Of a DNA stretch of 64,000 bases, positions 18,545-28,079 are shown piece after piece. The stretch spans positions 51,885-115,884 of the forward strand of contig JBBPIN010000004.1 of the NCBI GenBank assembly GCA_038040285.1, written 5' to 3'. This DNA comes from Mayfieldus sp038040285. GTDB taxonomy: Bacteria; Actinomycetota; Thermoleophilia; Solirubrobacterales; 70-9. The notes beneath the pieces were generated by a model. That model was not told the DNA's origin. It saw only the letters and a list, made by a program, of their open reading frames with translations, and ran no database searches. Every line of letters begins with the position of its first letter. Position 1 is the first letter of the stretch. Position numbers and translations under genes: made by a program.

Positions 18545-20087
18545 TGCCGATCCCTACGAGAACGATCCCGCGCGGTGGGGTCATTCATTGGCGAACGTCG
18601 CGGAGATCCTTCTCGGATGCCTTGACGCGATCGAAGCGAAAGCGGTCGCTGAAATCGGAGCCTACGCGGGCGACTTGACTCGGCTCCTGCTCGATTGGGC
18701 CGCGGGGGCGGGTGCGCGTGTGGTCGCAGTTGACCCGACCCCGCACCGCCGACTCATCGAGCTCAGCGAGCGGCATCCGGAGCTCGAGCTGATCCGTGAG
18801 ACAAGCCATCGGGCGCTGCGACACCTGCCCCTCCCGGACGCGGTGATCATCGACGGCGACCACAACTACTACACCGTGAGCGAGGAGCTACGCCAGATCG
18901 ACGAGAAGGCGCCCGGGCCGGAGATCCCCCTGCTCCTGTTCCATGACGTCGGTTGGCCCCACGGACGCCGAGATGCGTATTGGGATCTCGAGCGGATCCC
19001 AGAGAAGGAACGCCAGCCGGCGCTGAAGCGCCTTCATATCTTCCCCGGCGAACCCGGGGTGGTCGACGACGGGATGCCGATGTACAGCTCGGCAAAGCGC
19101 GAGGGCGGCCCTCGCAACGGCGTCCTGACGGCGATCGAGGATTTTCTCGATCGGCGCGGCGATCTTCGGCTTGCCACCCTGCCCCCATTCTTCGGCCTCG
19201 GGGTTGTCTGGCACCGAGATGCCCCTTGGGGGCAGGCCGTCGCCGAGCTCGTCGGGCAGTGGGACCATGACCCGGTGCTGGAGCGGTTGGAGGCGAACCG
19301 CGTATATCACCTCGCCACCGCGCACGCCCGCTCGGCAAAGCTGCTGCGGGCGACCGAGGCACTGAAGGCAGAGGAGGAGGAGAACGCGAGGCTCAAGCGC
19401 CTGCTGGAGGAGCGTGAGCTGGTGGAGAACTCAGGACAGGATTCGAGACCAGCAGCAGCCGGCCCGAGCGACCGCGCTACTGACTCCGCCACGATCCGTT
19501 GGTTCCACGACCTCTGGGTTCGTCGGCGTCCCGTTTTCGAGAACGCTTTCCTGGGGATTGCCGCTTGGCAGAATCCTCTTGACGCGTGGATCACCCAGGA
19601 GATCGTCTCCGAGGTCCGTCCGGACCTCATCATCGAGACTGGGACGCACAGGGGAGGGAGCGCCGTGCTTTGGGCGTTCCTGCTCGAAATGGCGAACCCA
19701 GCGGGGCGAGTGGTCACTATCGATGTGAAGGACGCCCGCGATCCTCGCGTCCACGAGCTCGATGTCGTAAAGCGCAGAGTCGAGTTTCTTCATGGAAGCT
19801 CGACCGATGCGAAGGTTGTGCGCGAAGTGGCGAGACGCGCTGCCGGGAGGAAAGTAGTCGCGATTCTCGACTCCGATCACAGTACAGAGCATGTGCTCGG
19901 GGAACTCCGCGCCTACGCGCCGCTGATCAGCGTCGGCAGCTACATCATCGTGCAGGAAGTGCGAGCCGGACCGGACATCGCCATTCAGCGATTCCTCGAG
20001 GAGGACGACCGCTTCGAGCCGGACCGCGCGCGTGAGCGCTTCATGATCACGAACTGCGCCGGCGGTTTCCTGAAGCGCGTGCGCTGA
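18528..20087 (+). CDS. Two-module methyltransferase: Methyltransf_24-like domain, coiled coil, intact CmcI-like domain
   Basis: ATG 18528 lies inside the end of the previous gene, indicating coupling. The 519-residue product starts with a SAM-binding domain (AVAEIGAYAGDLTRLLL near 40, VVAVDPTPHRRLIELS, AVIIDGDHNYYTVSEEL near 105, LLLFHDVGWPHGRRD). A coiled coil (about 275-300, EALKAEEEENARLKRLLEE) links to a CmcI-family domain with the full motifs DLIIETGTHRGGSAVLWA (about 365), VTIDVKDARDP, VVAILDSDHSTEHVL (about 443) and GSYIIVQEV. CmcI relatives O-methylate rhamnose in mycobacterial glycolipids. The intact motifs here contrast with the degenerate CmcI module of the preceding protein; the two may form a heteromer. 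Confidence 0.83.
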   Translation: MPFRIDADPYENDPARWGHSLANVAEILLGCLDAIEAKAVAEIGAYAGDLTRLLLDWAAGAGARVVAVDPTPHRRLIELSERHPELELIRETSHRALRHLPLPDAVIIDGDHNYYTVSEELRQIDEKAPGPEIPLLLFHDVGWPHGRRDAYWDLERIPEKERQPALKRLHIFPGEPGVVDDGMPMYSSAKREGGPRNGVLTAIEDFLDRRGDLRLATLPPFFGLGVVWHRDAPWGQAVAELVGQWDHDPVLERLEANRVYHLATAHARSAKLLRATEALKAEEEENARLKRLLEERELVENSGQDSRPAAAGPSDRATDSATIRWFHDLWVRRRPVFENAFLGIAAWQNPLDAWITQEIVSEVRPDLIIETGTHRGGSAVLWAFLLEMANPAGRVVTIDVKDARDPRVHELDVVKRRVEFLHGSSTDAKVVREVARRAAGRKVVAILDSDHSTEHVLGELRAYAPLISVGSYIIVQEVRAGPDIAIQRFLEEDDRFEPDRARERFMITNCAGGFLKRVR

Positions 20088-20168
20088 CTAAGTAAAGGCT
20101 TCACCGGGTGCGGGCGAGGAGAGTTGTCGCGGATCGCGGCGGTCGCGGCAAAAAGCATATGCACGAAC

Positions 20169-20771
20169 TCATTCCGTCACCGCCTGCGCTGGCATACCCA
20201 CCACCGTTGTATGCGGCGGCACGTCGTTGAGAACTACCGCATTGACCCCGACCCGTGCGTTGGCGCCGACCTCTATGTCCCCCAAGACCTTCGCCCCCGT
20301 CCCAATCTCGGCACCCGGACCGATTCTCGGTCCGATGGGCCCGCCCCTTATCGGTCCCACCGTCACCCATGGGTGAATGGTCACGAGCGGTTGTATCTCG
20401 ACCAGGCCGTAAATCACGACCTGTCCATTCGGAAAGAACACGCCAGGGTGCACCACGACCGTGTCGGCGATCGAGACCTGGGCCGACATCATCGCGAGGC
20501 GGTGTGCGATCCAGGGAAGCACCGGGATGCCGAGTGCCCGCAAGCGCGCCTTCAGCCGGTAGGCGGCTAGGGCAAGGAACGCATCGGTCTGGAGCATCAG
20601 CCGCAGAGCCTGCAAGAACCCGTCGAGCCGAGAACGAAACTCGTGGCGCTCCCCCCTATAGGCCGCGGCAAGACGTGCGTCTGCAAGCAGCGCCTCCAGG
20701 AACGCTGGGTGCCGCGAGTGAAGGTCGCGCAGAAACGCCTTCCTCTCTTCCGTGGTGCTCCTCACAGGCAT
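20169..20771 (-). CDS. Hexapeptide-repeat O-acetyltransferase (serine acetyltransferase-like)
   Basis: The start is ATG 20771 (MPVRSTTEERKAF); a TTG 21 bp upstream is also in frame. The 200-residue protein has an N-terminal helical part (about 1-95) and a left-handed beta-helix from about 97 on, with repeats such as VSIADTVVVHPGVFF, IGPRIGPGAEIGTGAKVLGD, IEVGANARVGVNAVVL and NDVPPHTTVVGMPA, the usual CysE/WcaF-type ending. The His of TIHPWVTVGP is a candidate catalytic residue. In this locus it probably O-acetylates a sugar, although the helical N-terminus resembles serine acetyltransferases. It is convergent with the methyltransferase gene ending at 20087. Confidence 0.82.
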   Translation of the reverse strand: MPVRSTTEERKAFLRDLHSRHPAFLEALLADARLAAAYRGERHEFRSRLDGFLQALRLMLQTDAFLALAAYRLKARLRALGIPVLPWIAHRLAMMSAQVSIADTVVVHPGVFFPNGQVVIYGLVEIQPLVTIHPWVTVGPIRGGPIGPRIGPGAEIGTGAKVLGDIEVGANARVGVNAVVLNDVPPHTTVVGMPAQAVTE

Positions 20772-20977
20772 GGAGTCGTTCGCTTGGACCAAGAAGGGAT
20801 TGTCGTAGCGGGACTGGGACGGCGGCGTGAAGAGCTCGATCCCCTGCCGGGGGGGCTGATGTTACAGCGGGCTGCCGCCCAGCAGATCCCGGTCTGACGC
20901 TCGTTCCCGCCAGAGCTCCTCTCCGCTTCGCGAGGGATCTCAGCGCGGCCACCAGGCGGTCCTTAGAATCGCTCCCC

Positions 20978-21748
20978 ATGTGGGAAGGCAGGACGCTTTC
21001 CGTCGTCTTGATGACCTATGCCGAGCGAGACTCGATCCGCAGGGTCATCGAGGGGTTCTTCGACACCAGGGCCGTCGACGAGGTCGTGGTCGTCAACAAC
21101 AACGCTCAGCCCGGGACCTCGGAGCAGGTGGCACTCACCGACGCGCGGGAGGTGTTCGAGCCCATGCAGGGCTATGGGCACGCGATCCGGAGGGGGCTGC
21201 GCGAAGCTCGCGGCGACCTCGTGCTGCTGGCTGAGCCGGACGGGACCTTCGTGCCCAGGGACGTCTTCAAGATGCTCAGCTTCAGCGGAGAGTGCGAGGC
21301 GGTGCTGGGCACGCGCACCACTCGCGAGCTGGTCTGGTCCGGGGCCAACATGGGCTGGTTCCTGCGCTGGGGGAACTGGGCGGTGGCGAAGATGGTCGAG
21401 GTGATGTTCAACACCAGCCATATAAGCGACATGGGCTGCAGCCTTCGGCTCTTCAACCGCCGCCTCGCCGATTACGTGGCCGAAAACCTGAAGGTGGGTG
21501 GCAGCCACGCGGGCGCCGAGATCCTGATGCTCGCGATTGTTTCCGGCGCGCGCTTCGTCGAGATCCCGGTCAACTACCTGCCGCGTATCGGCCGCTCGTC
21601 GGTGACCGGAAGCCCGCTGAAGGCACTCGTGGTCGGGCTGAAGATGATCGCCCTCGTGATCGGCTACAGATTCAAGACTCCGCGCCGCCTGCCGCGTCCG
21701 GATGCCCTGGAGGTCGAGGCTACGCAGGTGACCGGGCTCGGGAGATGA
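20978..21748 (+). CDS. DPM1-like polyprenyl-phosphate glycosyltransferase (GT2)
   Basis: The start is ATG 20978. The 256-residue sequence begins LSVVLMTYAERDSIRRVIEG, with EVVVVNNNAQPGTSEQV and VLLAEPDGTFVPRDVFKML, where the usual DADG is EPDG, the form found in several actinobacterial DPM1-type enzymes. VLGTRTTRELVW and SDMGCSLRLFNRR follow the family order. The hydrophobic KALVVGLKMIALVIGYRF near the C-terminus may sit on the membrane. Such enzymes load a sugar from a nucleotide donor onto polyprenyl phosphate. The GT-C enzyme genes nearby (22457-24142, 30838-32526) are the natural users of that product. It is coupled to the next gene by an ATGA overlap. Confidence 0.83.
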   Translation: MWEGRTLSVVLMTYAERDSIRRVIEGFFDTRAVDEVVVVNNNAQPGTSEQVALTDAREVFEPMQGYGHAIRRGLREARGDLVLLAEPDGTFVPRDVFKMLSFSGECEAVLGTRTTRELVWSGANMGWFLRWGNWAVAKMVEVMFNTSHISDMGCSLRLFNRRLADYVAENLKVGGSHAGAEILMLAIVSGARFVEIPVNYLPRIGRSSVTGSPLKALVVGLKMIALVIGYRFKTPRRLPRPDALEVEATQVTGLGR

Positions 21749-22431
21749 GCCACTTCGACGACGTCGCGGACCGCTACGACGAGACGTTGCCGGCCCACGT
21801 CGTCGAGCACTACCTCGCGAAGCGCATGCGCTTCGTGCTCACGATCTGCCCGCCGCCCGCCCGCGTCCTCGACGTCGGATGCGGAACCGGCACGTTAGCC
21901 GCGCGCCTGGCCGGCAGCGGATACGAAGTGACCGGCCTCGATCCCTCAGCGGGGATGCTGAGTCACCTGCGCGCGCGGGCACCCCAGGTCGAGGCAATCC
22001 AGGGCTCGGCCACGGAGATGCCGTTCGGCGACGGCGAGTTCGACCTCAGCCTGTCCGTGGCCACCATGCACCACATCGCGGACCCGGCCGCAGTGAGAAG
22101 AGCGCTGACCGAGATGGTCCGCGTCGTCCGCCCGGGAGGCAGGGTGATCGTCTGGGACCACAACCCGCGCAATCCCTACTGGCCGCTGCTGATGAGGCGC
22201 GTGCCGCAGGATCGCGGCGACGAGAGGCTCATTCCAGCCGAGGAGCTGGTGGCGGGACTCGAGGCGGGCCAGGCCGAGCCGCTGTCGGTGACACAGCTTG
22301 GCATGGTCCCCGACTTCGTCCCCCCTCGCCTGATGCGCGCCGCCAGCGCCGGTGAACGCGCCGCCGAGCGGACACCGGGTCTGAGGAGGATCTGCGCGCA
22401 CAACGTGGTCGTCGCGCAGAAGCGCGGCTAG
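21745..22431 (+). CDS. Class I SAM-dependent methyltransferase (Methyltransf_11)
   Basis: ATG 21745 overlaps the previous stop (ATGA). Longer in-frame readings upstream run through the glycosyltransferase gene in a wrong frame. The 228-residue product begins SHFDDVADRYDETLP, has RVLDVGCGTGTLAARLA (motif I), VTGLDPSAGMLSHLRAR, EFDLSLSVATMHHIADP and MVRVVRPGGRVIVWDHNP, the complete Methyltransf_11 order. It probably methylates a lipid-linked or free intermediate made with the coupled DPM1-like enzyme, but the substrate cannot be read from sequence. Confidence 0.85.
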   Translation: MSHFDDVADRYDETLPAHVVEHYLAKRMRFVLTICPPPARVLDVGCGTGTLAARLAGSGYEVTGLDPSAGMLSHLRARAPQVEAIQGSATEMPFGDGEFDLSLSVATMHHIADPAAVRRALTEMVRVVRPGGRVIVWDHNPRNPYWPLLMRRVPQDRGDERLIPAEELVAGLEAGQAEPLSVTQLGMVPDFVPPRLMRAASAGERAAERTPGLRRICAHNVVVAQKRG

Positions 22432-22456
22432 GTATCGATGTGCCGGGTGTCGTCGC

Positions 22457-24142
22457 TCAGCGGGCGGCGCCGCGATCCGTGATCTCGATCAGCGCCAGTG
22501 GCGACACGCCGGCGAAGGTCTGCAGATTGCTCTCCACCCGGAAGCGCGGCGGCAATTCCTCGAGGAGGAACCCGGAGCCCGAGAACACGAGGCCCGGACC
22601 ACCGATCGCCTCCACATAGCGCCTCAGGGCCGCGGTGCGCTGGGCCGGCAGATCCTGCTGGCGCAAGTAGGACGCGGCCTGGGCGGGGACCGCCGGATTG
22701 GCGATGTAGGTCTCCAGAAACAGGGAGTGGCCGCGGGCCAGCCGGTACGCCTGCTGGATCTGGGTCTGCAGCGGCGGCCGTGGGGTCCCGAACGACGGAC
22801 CCTCCGTATTCGAGAGCCCTAGCCTGACCTCAGGATGGGTCTGCGGCAGATAGGCGTCGATCCCTGTCGGCGTGACGGGGGTCAGGTGATAGGGGCCGAT
22901 GACAGATGCTCCGTCGACCACCACGTCGCCCGGCTTCCACCTTTGCTCGATCGTTTTCGCGACCGCCTCGTACTGTGGGCGTGAGACGTCCGGGCCGCAG
23001 GCCTTTACGGCCCCGATCGCGTAGCCGCCCACTACCAGTGCCGCGCAGGCGAGGCTCAACGGCAGGCCGGCGGCCGCGACGATGCCCCCGATCGCGACCG
23101 CAAGCCCCGGCCAGGATGCATTCAAGCTGCGGGCGCCGAGCAGATTCGTGCCAAGGGCGCTGAGGATCGCCTCGCCGACCGGAGTCGAGAGGGCCAGGAT
23201 CGCGACGAGCGCGGCTCCGGCCGGGATACGGCGCAATGAGGCGGCGAACGACACCCTCGAGGCTCGCAGGATGCGCCCCAGACGCAGGCAGCCGGCTACC
23301 AACGCGACCAGCACGCCGCCGGCGATCAACATCCAGGCGGCCTTTCCCGGCACCTTCGAGAGCTGGACATAGGGGTAGCCGACCGACCACTGCTCGAGCG
23401 CGAACCTAACGGGCCGGAACTCGAACGGTTGAAGGGCCGAGAGGAGCTTCGTGGTCGGGGAGTTGTTGTCGGCGATGAACCCTGGGATCCAGGGGGCGAA
23501 GCCGATCAGCACTCCGATGTTCGCGAGAACGCAGGCCCGTAAGGCCTGGCGCTGCTTCCACAGCACCCAGAGCGCCTGTCCCGCGAGGGGGAACACGGAG
23601 GTGTAATGCGAGTACAGCGCCCCACACGAGCAGAGCGCATAGACGACCCACCAGCGCGTACTCCCCGTGCGGATCGCGGCGAGAAGCGCCAGCGTGGAGC
23701 CGGCTACCAACGCCATCATCAGCGCATAAGCCCGCGCCTCGTCTGAGTAATAGATCATGAAAGGGCTCAGGGCCATCACGGCGGCCGCGAGAAGCCCGGC
23801 GAACCTGCCGACAGTGCGTACGCCGATCAGGTAGACCAGCGGGATGGTCGCGGTGCCTGCGATAAGCGACGGCAAACGCACCCACTCCGGTGAGCCGCCG
23901 AGCTTCAGGGTCAGCCAGCCGAGGATGAAGGAGAGCGGCGGCGTGATCTCGTCGTTGGAGTGCACGATGCTGAGGACGTGCCCAAGGCTGCGGTCGTGGA
24001 CGATCCAGTACGTGGACAGCTCGTCCCCGAACAGGCTTTGATCGAAGTTCGCCACGCGGATAGCCAGCCCGAGCAGAGTTACGGTCCCGACGGAGGCTGC
24101 GAGCACCGCCCCTGTCTCGAGTGTCCACCGTCGTGGCTTCAC
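22457..24142 (-). CDS. GT-C membrane glycosyltransferase (PMT_2/ArnT-like)
   Basis: The start is GTG 24142, giving 561 residues. After a first transmembrane helix the external loop contains SLFGDELSTYW and HSNDEITPPLSF, the acidic loop-1 arrangement of GT39/ArnT-type GT-C enzymes that use polyprenyl-phosphate sugars. About ten hydrophobic helices follow through residue about 375. The last about 180 residues form a soluble extracytoplasmic domain (VAKTIEQRWKPGDVVVDGAS, LARGHSLFLETYIANPA). The active site therefore faces outside. It is convergent with the methyltransferase at 22431 and divergent from the next membrane protein. Donor and acceptor unknown. Confidence 0.85.
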   Translation of the reverse strand: MKPRRWTLETGAVLAASVGTVTLLGLAIRVANFDQSLFGDELSTYWIVHDRSLGHVLSIVHSNDEITPPLSFILGWLTLKLGGSPEWVRLPSLIAGTATIPLVYLIGVRTVGRFAGLLAAAVMALSPFMIYYSDEARAYALMMALVAGSTLALLAAIRTGSTRWWVVYALCSCGALYSHYTSVFPLAGQALWVLWKQRQALRACVLANIGVLIGFAPWIPGFIADNNSPTTKLLSALQPFEFRPVRFALEQWSVGYPYVQLSKVPGKAAWMLIAGGVLVALVAGCLRLGRILRASRVSFAASLRRIPAGAALVAILALSTPVGEAILSALGTNLLGARSLNASWPGLAVAIGGIVAAAGLPLSLACAALVVGGYAIGAVKACGPDVSRPQYEAVAKTIEQRWKPGDVVVDGASVIGPYHLTPVTPTGIDAYLPQTHPEVRLGLSNTEGPSFGTPRPPLQTQIQQAYRLARGHSLFLETYIANPAVPAQAASYLRQQDLPAQRTAALRRYVEAIGGPGLVFSGSGFLLEELPPRFRVESNLQTFAGVSPLALIEITDRGAAR

Positions 24143-24353
24143 GTGAGCGCCGGCCGGCTGGATCTCCGAGGCTGCTCCTACGCCGGTCAGCGTGGCCCCT
24201 CCGAGAGCGCAATTGATGGAATCAGTCCCCGCAGGGGCGCCAGTCTAGCCAACCCACCTGCAAGCCCCCAGCGTTTCTCCTCACCCCGCTTCCGCCACCG
24301 GCAACCTAGACTCCCGCTCCCTGGGACCCGACCAGGGATCGAGCCGGACACAG

Positions 24354-26753
24354 ATGACCAGGACCCCAGGCGAAACTCGCACTCGGCGTCGTTTCGGCGC
24401 GATTTTCCCGCGGCTGGGGCGCCCGCCGGCGAGTGGGAGCCCGAGCGCTCCCCTTGGCCCGACTGTGGCGCTTGTGGTCACTCTCGGCCTCGCGTGCTTC
24501 GCGGTCGTCCTTGCCGTGACCCTGCTGCTCGTGGCGCCGAAGCCGGTGTATGGCTTGGCCCCGTTGACACAGAGGCAGGACGCCGAATCCACGCTCTATC
24601 TGCTCGCGTTCGGGCTGATCCTGCCGCTCGCCCTCATCGTCGTTCCGCGACTTGCCGACGGCATCGCGGCGGGCCCGAATGGGGGCGGGCTGGCTCTGGT
24701 CGCCGCAGTCCTCATCGGCTCGTTGATGCTGTCGCTGCTCGTCGCTCGAGCGCTCCCTGGGGCGAACGCTGCCGAAGCGCTCGGTATGTTCGCCCTGTGG
24801 TGGCTCGGAGCTGTGGCCTTGCTGGCGCGTGCGGGCAGCACGCGGCCATGGGCCACGCTCTCGAGGGCCGCGCCCCTGACCTCCTCCGCGTGGGCGTTGG
24901 CCGCTGGACTCGTCCTCACGGCATTGCTTGCGTTCACTTCCCTGGACTCGATCAGCCTCCTTCCGCTGGGCATCGGGATCGGTGCGATTCTGATCGTGTT
25001 GACCACGCATGCGCGGTCTGTTGCCCTTGGCCTGCCAAAGGTGCCGAAGCGCTGGGGCCTCGCCATCGACGCCGCGATCATCCTTCTGCTCGCCCTCGTT
25101 ATCCCCGATCTCGTCATTTTCAAGCCGGCGGGTGTGGGCGGTGTCGGCCTGGAGGCGGCGTACAAGGCAGCGATCATCCAGTTCCACCAGGATTTCCTCC
25201 TGGGACCGGCGAACCAGGTCCTAGCTGGGGACGCCGTACTCGTTAATACCGCGTCCCAGTACGGCATCGGTCCGATCTACTTCCTTGCCGCCTGGTTTCA
25301 ACTGGTGCCGATCGGCTACGGGACGCTCGGCTTTCTCGACGGGATCCTGTACGTGCTCGAGTTCGCCAGCGGTTACTGCGTCCTGCGGATCGCGGGCGCG
25401 TCGCGTGTCTTGGCGTCCGGAGCGCTTGCGCTGGCGGTTGTAGCGCTCCTCTACAACCACCTGTACCCGGTCGGTGGTCTGCTTCAGCACGGACCGTTGC
25501 GATTCGGGCTCCCGATGGTGGTGATCCTGGCTGCCACGGTGGCCGCGCGTTGGCCGCGGCATGAGCGCGCCGCGACCATCGCCCAGCTCTTGGCCGTCGG
25601 GCTGTCCGCGATCTGGGCACTCGAGGCCTTCGCGTACACCCTTGCGACGTTCGCCGCGCTCGCCTGTCTCGATGCGTACATTCGGGCCCAGCCGAGACGG
25701 CTGCGATGGCTGGCCCGCCGGCTGGCCACCGCCCTAGCCATCTGCGCCGCAGCTCAGCTCGCCTTCACCGGTGCGACGCTCGCCCTTGCCGGCCACTTGC
25801 CCGACTGGGGGCAGTACTTTGCCTATCTGAATGAGCTCCTGTTCGGGAAGCTCGCGGACATCACCTACGACTTCGCACCATGGTCGCCTGGGCTTCCGGT
25901 TGGTGTCGCGTACGCTGCCTCGATCGTCGCGATTGTGCTCGTTGCCTTGCGGAGCCGCGATCTCATCGCGCGCGAACGGCCGGCACTCGTGGCGCTCACG
26001 GGCACGACGGCGTACGGGGCCGTCCTTTTCACCTACTTCGTCAACCGTTCCTCGACCGACATCCTGCCGTACGTCTCCTTCCCAGCTGTCCTGATCGGAA
26101 CGCTCTGGCTGGCCTTGTTGTTGCGTGGATCATTGACGCAAGCACGCCAAGTGCGGCTCGGAGGACTCGCATTCGGGCTCTCCGTCGCCATATTGACGCT
26201 GGCGGTGGCTTGGTCGGCGATAGGGGCGAGGTTTCCGGATACCCCGCTCGCACGCGCCGCTGCTGGGTACGAGTCGCTGTCCTCGGCCTTCCACCGCCTC
26301 TGGCATCCACCTCCGATCGACCCACGCGCACCCGCGGGCGAGCGGTTAGTCGATCGCTACCTGCCGCGCGAGCGTCGCATCCTGATGCTGCTCCCGTCGG
26401 ACCTCGGAACGGAGATCCTGATACGAAGCGGCCGCGCCAACGAATTGCCCTTCGGCGATCCGTTTGAGGACTCCTTTGCGACGTTTCCGACCGTCGCTGA
26501 CATCACCGAGGCCGTGGACGCGATTCAGCCCGGAGATCGGCTGTTGTTGCAGCAAGGTGGCCTCCACGTACTAGCTGAGCTCAGGCAGCCATCTCGCGAT
26601 CCCCTCGAGCATCCGTTGTCGCTTCCACCATCGGACTCACTCACTTCGCAGCAGCAATCGGTCCTCCTGCGCATCGGTGAGCGATTCAACCTCCGCGTTA
26701 TCGCGCGTGACATGGAGGGTCTTGTGGTCGCCAGTCTCGAGCCAAGGCGATGA
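24354..26753 (+). CDS. Large polytopic membrane protein, GT-C-like, function unknown
   Basis: ATG 24354 starts a 799-residue protein with a basic, Pro-rich N-terminus (about 40 residues) and roughly 14 or more hydrophobic helices between residues 42 and 630, for example ALVVTLGLACFAVVLAVTLL and VGVAYAASIVAIVLVALRSR. A loop near 265-300 (IIQFHQDFLLGPANQVLAG, LVNTASQYGIGPIYFLAAW) lies where GT-C enzymes carry catalytic residues, but no clear DE/DD motif is visible. The C-terminal about 150 residues are soluble (ERRILMLLPSDLGTEILIRS). Membrane glycosyltransferase or polymer-handling protein is the likely class, from topology and context only. It is followed 40 bp later by an acyltransferase. Confidence 0.6.
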   Translation: MTRTPGETRTRRRFGAIFPRLGRPPASGSPSAPLGPTVALVVTLGLACFAVVLAVTLLLVAPKPVYGLAPLTQRQDAESTLYLLAFGLILPLALIVVPRLADGIAAGPNGGGLALVAAVLIGSLMLSLLVARALPGANAAEALGMFALWWLGAVALLARAGSTRPWATLSRAAPLTSSAWALAAGLVLTALLAFTSLDSISLLPLGIGIGAILIVLTTHARSVALGLPKVPKRWGLAIDAAIILLLALVIPDLVIFKPAGVGGVGLEAAYKAAIIQFHQDFLLGPANQVLAGDAVLVNTASQYGIGPIYFLAAWFQLVPIGYGTLGFLDGILYVLEFASGYCVLRIAGASRVLASGALALAVVALLYNHLYPVGGLLQHGPLRFGLPMVVILAATVAARWPRHERAATIAQLLAVGLSAIWALEAFAYTLATFAALACLDAYIRAQPRRLRWLARRLATALAICAAAQLAFTGATLALAGHLPDWGQYFAYLNELLFGKLADITYDFAPWSPGLPVGVAYAASIVAIVLVALRSRDLIARERPALVALTGTTAYGAVLFTYFVNRSSTDILPYVSFPAVLIGTLWLALLLRGSLTQARQVRLGGLAFGLSVAILTLAVAWSAIGARFPDTPLARAAAGYESLSSAFHRLWHPPPIDPRAPAGERLVDRYLPRERRILMLLPSDLGTEILIRSGRANELPFGDPFEDSFATFPTVADITEAVDAIQPGDRLLLQQGGLHVLAELRQPSRDPLEHPLSLPPSDSLTSQQQSVLLRIGERFNLRVIARDMEGLVVASLEPRR

Positions 26754-26793
26754 CGAAGGCGGCTGGACCCAAAACGGGGAGACCCGCCGAGGA

Positions 26794-28041
26794 ATGACAA
26801 CCTCCAATCCACGCTTTCCTCTATTCGACTCCTTGCGCGCAATCGCGGCGCTCATGGTGTTCGCCGTCCACCTCCCGTGGGTCTACCGCCTAGCCGCGGA
26901 CAACCCGGTGCTGCCCTATTTCCAGCAGTTGAACGTCGGCGTGGCGGTCTTCTTCCTGATCTCCGGATTCCTGCTCTATCGGCCGTTCGCCCGCACCCGG
27001 TACGCAGGCGACCGCTTACAGGCAACGCTCCCATATGCCGAGCGGCGGGCATTGCGCCTCTTCCCGGCGTACTGGGTGGCGCTCGCAGGCGCGGTCGTGC
27101 TTGTCGGTAAGTCCGGAGAGGCCGTGACGGCGACCCCTGTCCTCAGCGTTCACGGGGCACTGGCCTACTTCCCGCTCATGCAGGTCTATGACTCCAACAC
27201 GCTTCTCGGCGGCATCAGCGCTGCCTGGACGCTGTCCGTGGAGTTGAGCTTCTACGTGATGCTGCCTCTCTGGGCGATGCTGCTGCGCCGAGTGCCCTGT
27301 AACTCACCGCGAGAGTTCCTGCGCTCCGAGCTGGTTGCTCTCGGCGCGCTCTTCGTCGTGGGGGTGGCGTGGACGAGCGTTGCAGCGGCACAGAAGGCGC
27401 CGGGCGCGGCGGCTTTCGTTGACGTGACCCTGATTCAACCGTGGCTGTACGTGCTGCCCGGGTACCTCGATCAGTTTGCGCTAGGCATGGCCCTGGCGGT
27501 GCTGAGTGTCGTCGTCGTCGATCGGACGGAAGCGCCCAAGCCGGTGCGGGTCGTGGATCGAGCCTCGTGGCTCCCCTGGCTCGTGGCTGCACTGGTCTTC
27601 CTGGTTCTGGGCAACGTGATCGACTGGTTGCCGGGCCGAACCGCCCAGATCATCGCCATCCACGAGCTGCAGGGCATCTTCGCCTTGGCGCTGCTCCTGC
27701 CGGCAGTATTCGGCGACGCTGATCGGGGCTTGGTTCGCAGGTTGCTCGCGAACCGGGTGTTGCTCTGGATCGGCCTCGTTTCGTACGGGGTCTATCTCTG
27801 GCACGTCGCGATCATGTCGAAGCTGGCGGACCTGGGTGCTCTGGGAGGACCTGACACCGTGGGGTTCAGCGCGTTGGCGCTCGCCCTGACATTGCTGGTC
27901 GCGGCCGCCAGCTTCTACGGAATCGAGCGCCACGCGCTGCGCCTCGGCCGGCGCCTTTCTCACCGGCGCCGCTCCCAGGACGCCGACATGCGGATGCGCG
28001 ACCTGCCCCAGCACGAGCGTCCGGAGCCGGGCGGGCCGTGA
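26794..28041 (+). CDS. OafA-type membrane O-acyltransferase (acyltransferase family 3)
   Basis: The start is taken at ATG 26794, with GGGGAGA about 11 bp upstream; the frame is open earlier but overlaps the previous gene. The 415-residue protein begins FPLFDSLRAIAALMVFAVHL, the conserved 'R..A...V...H' first helix with the family His, then GVAVFFLISGFLLYRPF, RRALRLFPAYWVAL and TLSVELSFYVMLPLW. GLVSYGVYLWHVAIM is the late conserved element. About ten transmembrane helices are visible. Such enzymes transfer acyl groups from cytoplasmic acyl-CoA to sugars on the outside. A basic tail ends the protein. It supports O-acylation of the locus glycan. Confidence 0.88.
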   Translation: MTTSNPRFPLFDSLRAIAALMVFAVHLPWVYRLAADNPVLPYFQQLNVGVAVFFLISGFLLYRPFARTRYAGDRLQATLPYAERRALRLFPAYWVALAGAVVLVGKSGEAVTATPVLSVHGALAYFPLMQVYDSNTLLGGISAAWTLSVELSFYVMLPLWAMLLRRVPCNSPREFLRSELVALGALFVVGVAWTSVAAAQKAPGAAAFVDVTLIQPWLYVLPGYLDQFALGMALAVLSVVVVDRTEAPKPVRVVDRASWLPWLVAALVFLVLGNVIDWLPGRTAQIIAIHELQGIFALALLLPAVFGDADRGLVRRLLANRVLLWIGLVSYGVYLWHVAIMSKLADLGALGGPDTVGFSALALALTLLVAAASFYGIERHALRLGRRLSHRRRSQDADMRMRDLPQHERPEPGGP

Positions 28042-28055
28042 CGGTCTCGACGGTT

Positions 28056-28079
28056 CCCGGCCGGCCCGGCCCGGCCCGG
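28056..28079. repeat. Short CCCGG microsatellite between convergent genes
   Basis: Four CCCGG units with one interrupting CCGG lie between the stops of the acyltransferase (28041) and the GT2 gene on the opposite strand (28080). The unit is partly self-complementary, so it could fold, but there is no T tract and no clear terminator. It may simply reflect slippage. Confidence 0.5.

Noticed and set aside
23960..25246. Open frame of 428 codons on the plus strand
   Set aside because: It overlaps the start of the GT-C gene and the beginning of the large membrane protein in a wrong frame; translation is Arg/Pro/Ser-rich noise.
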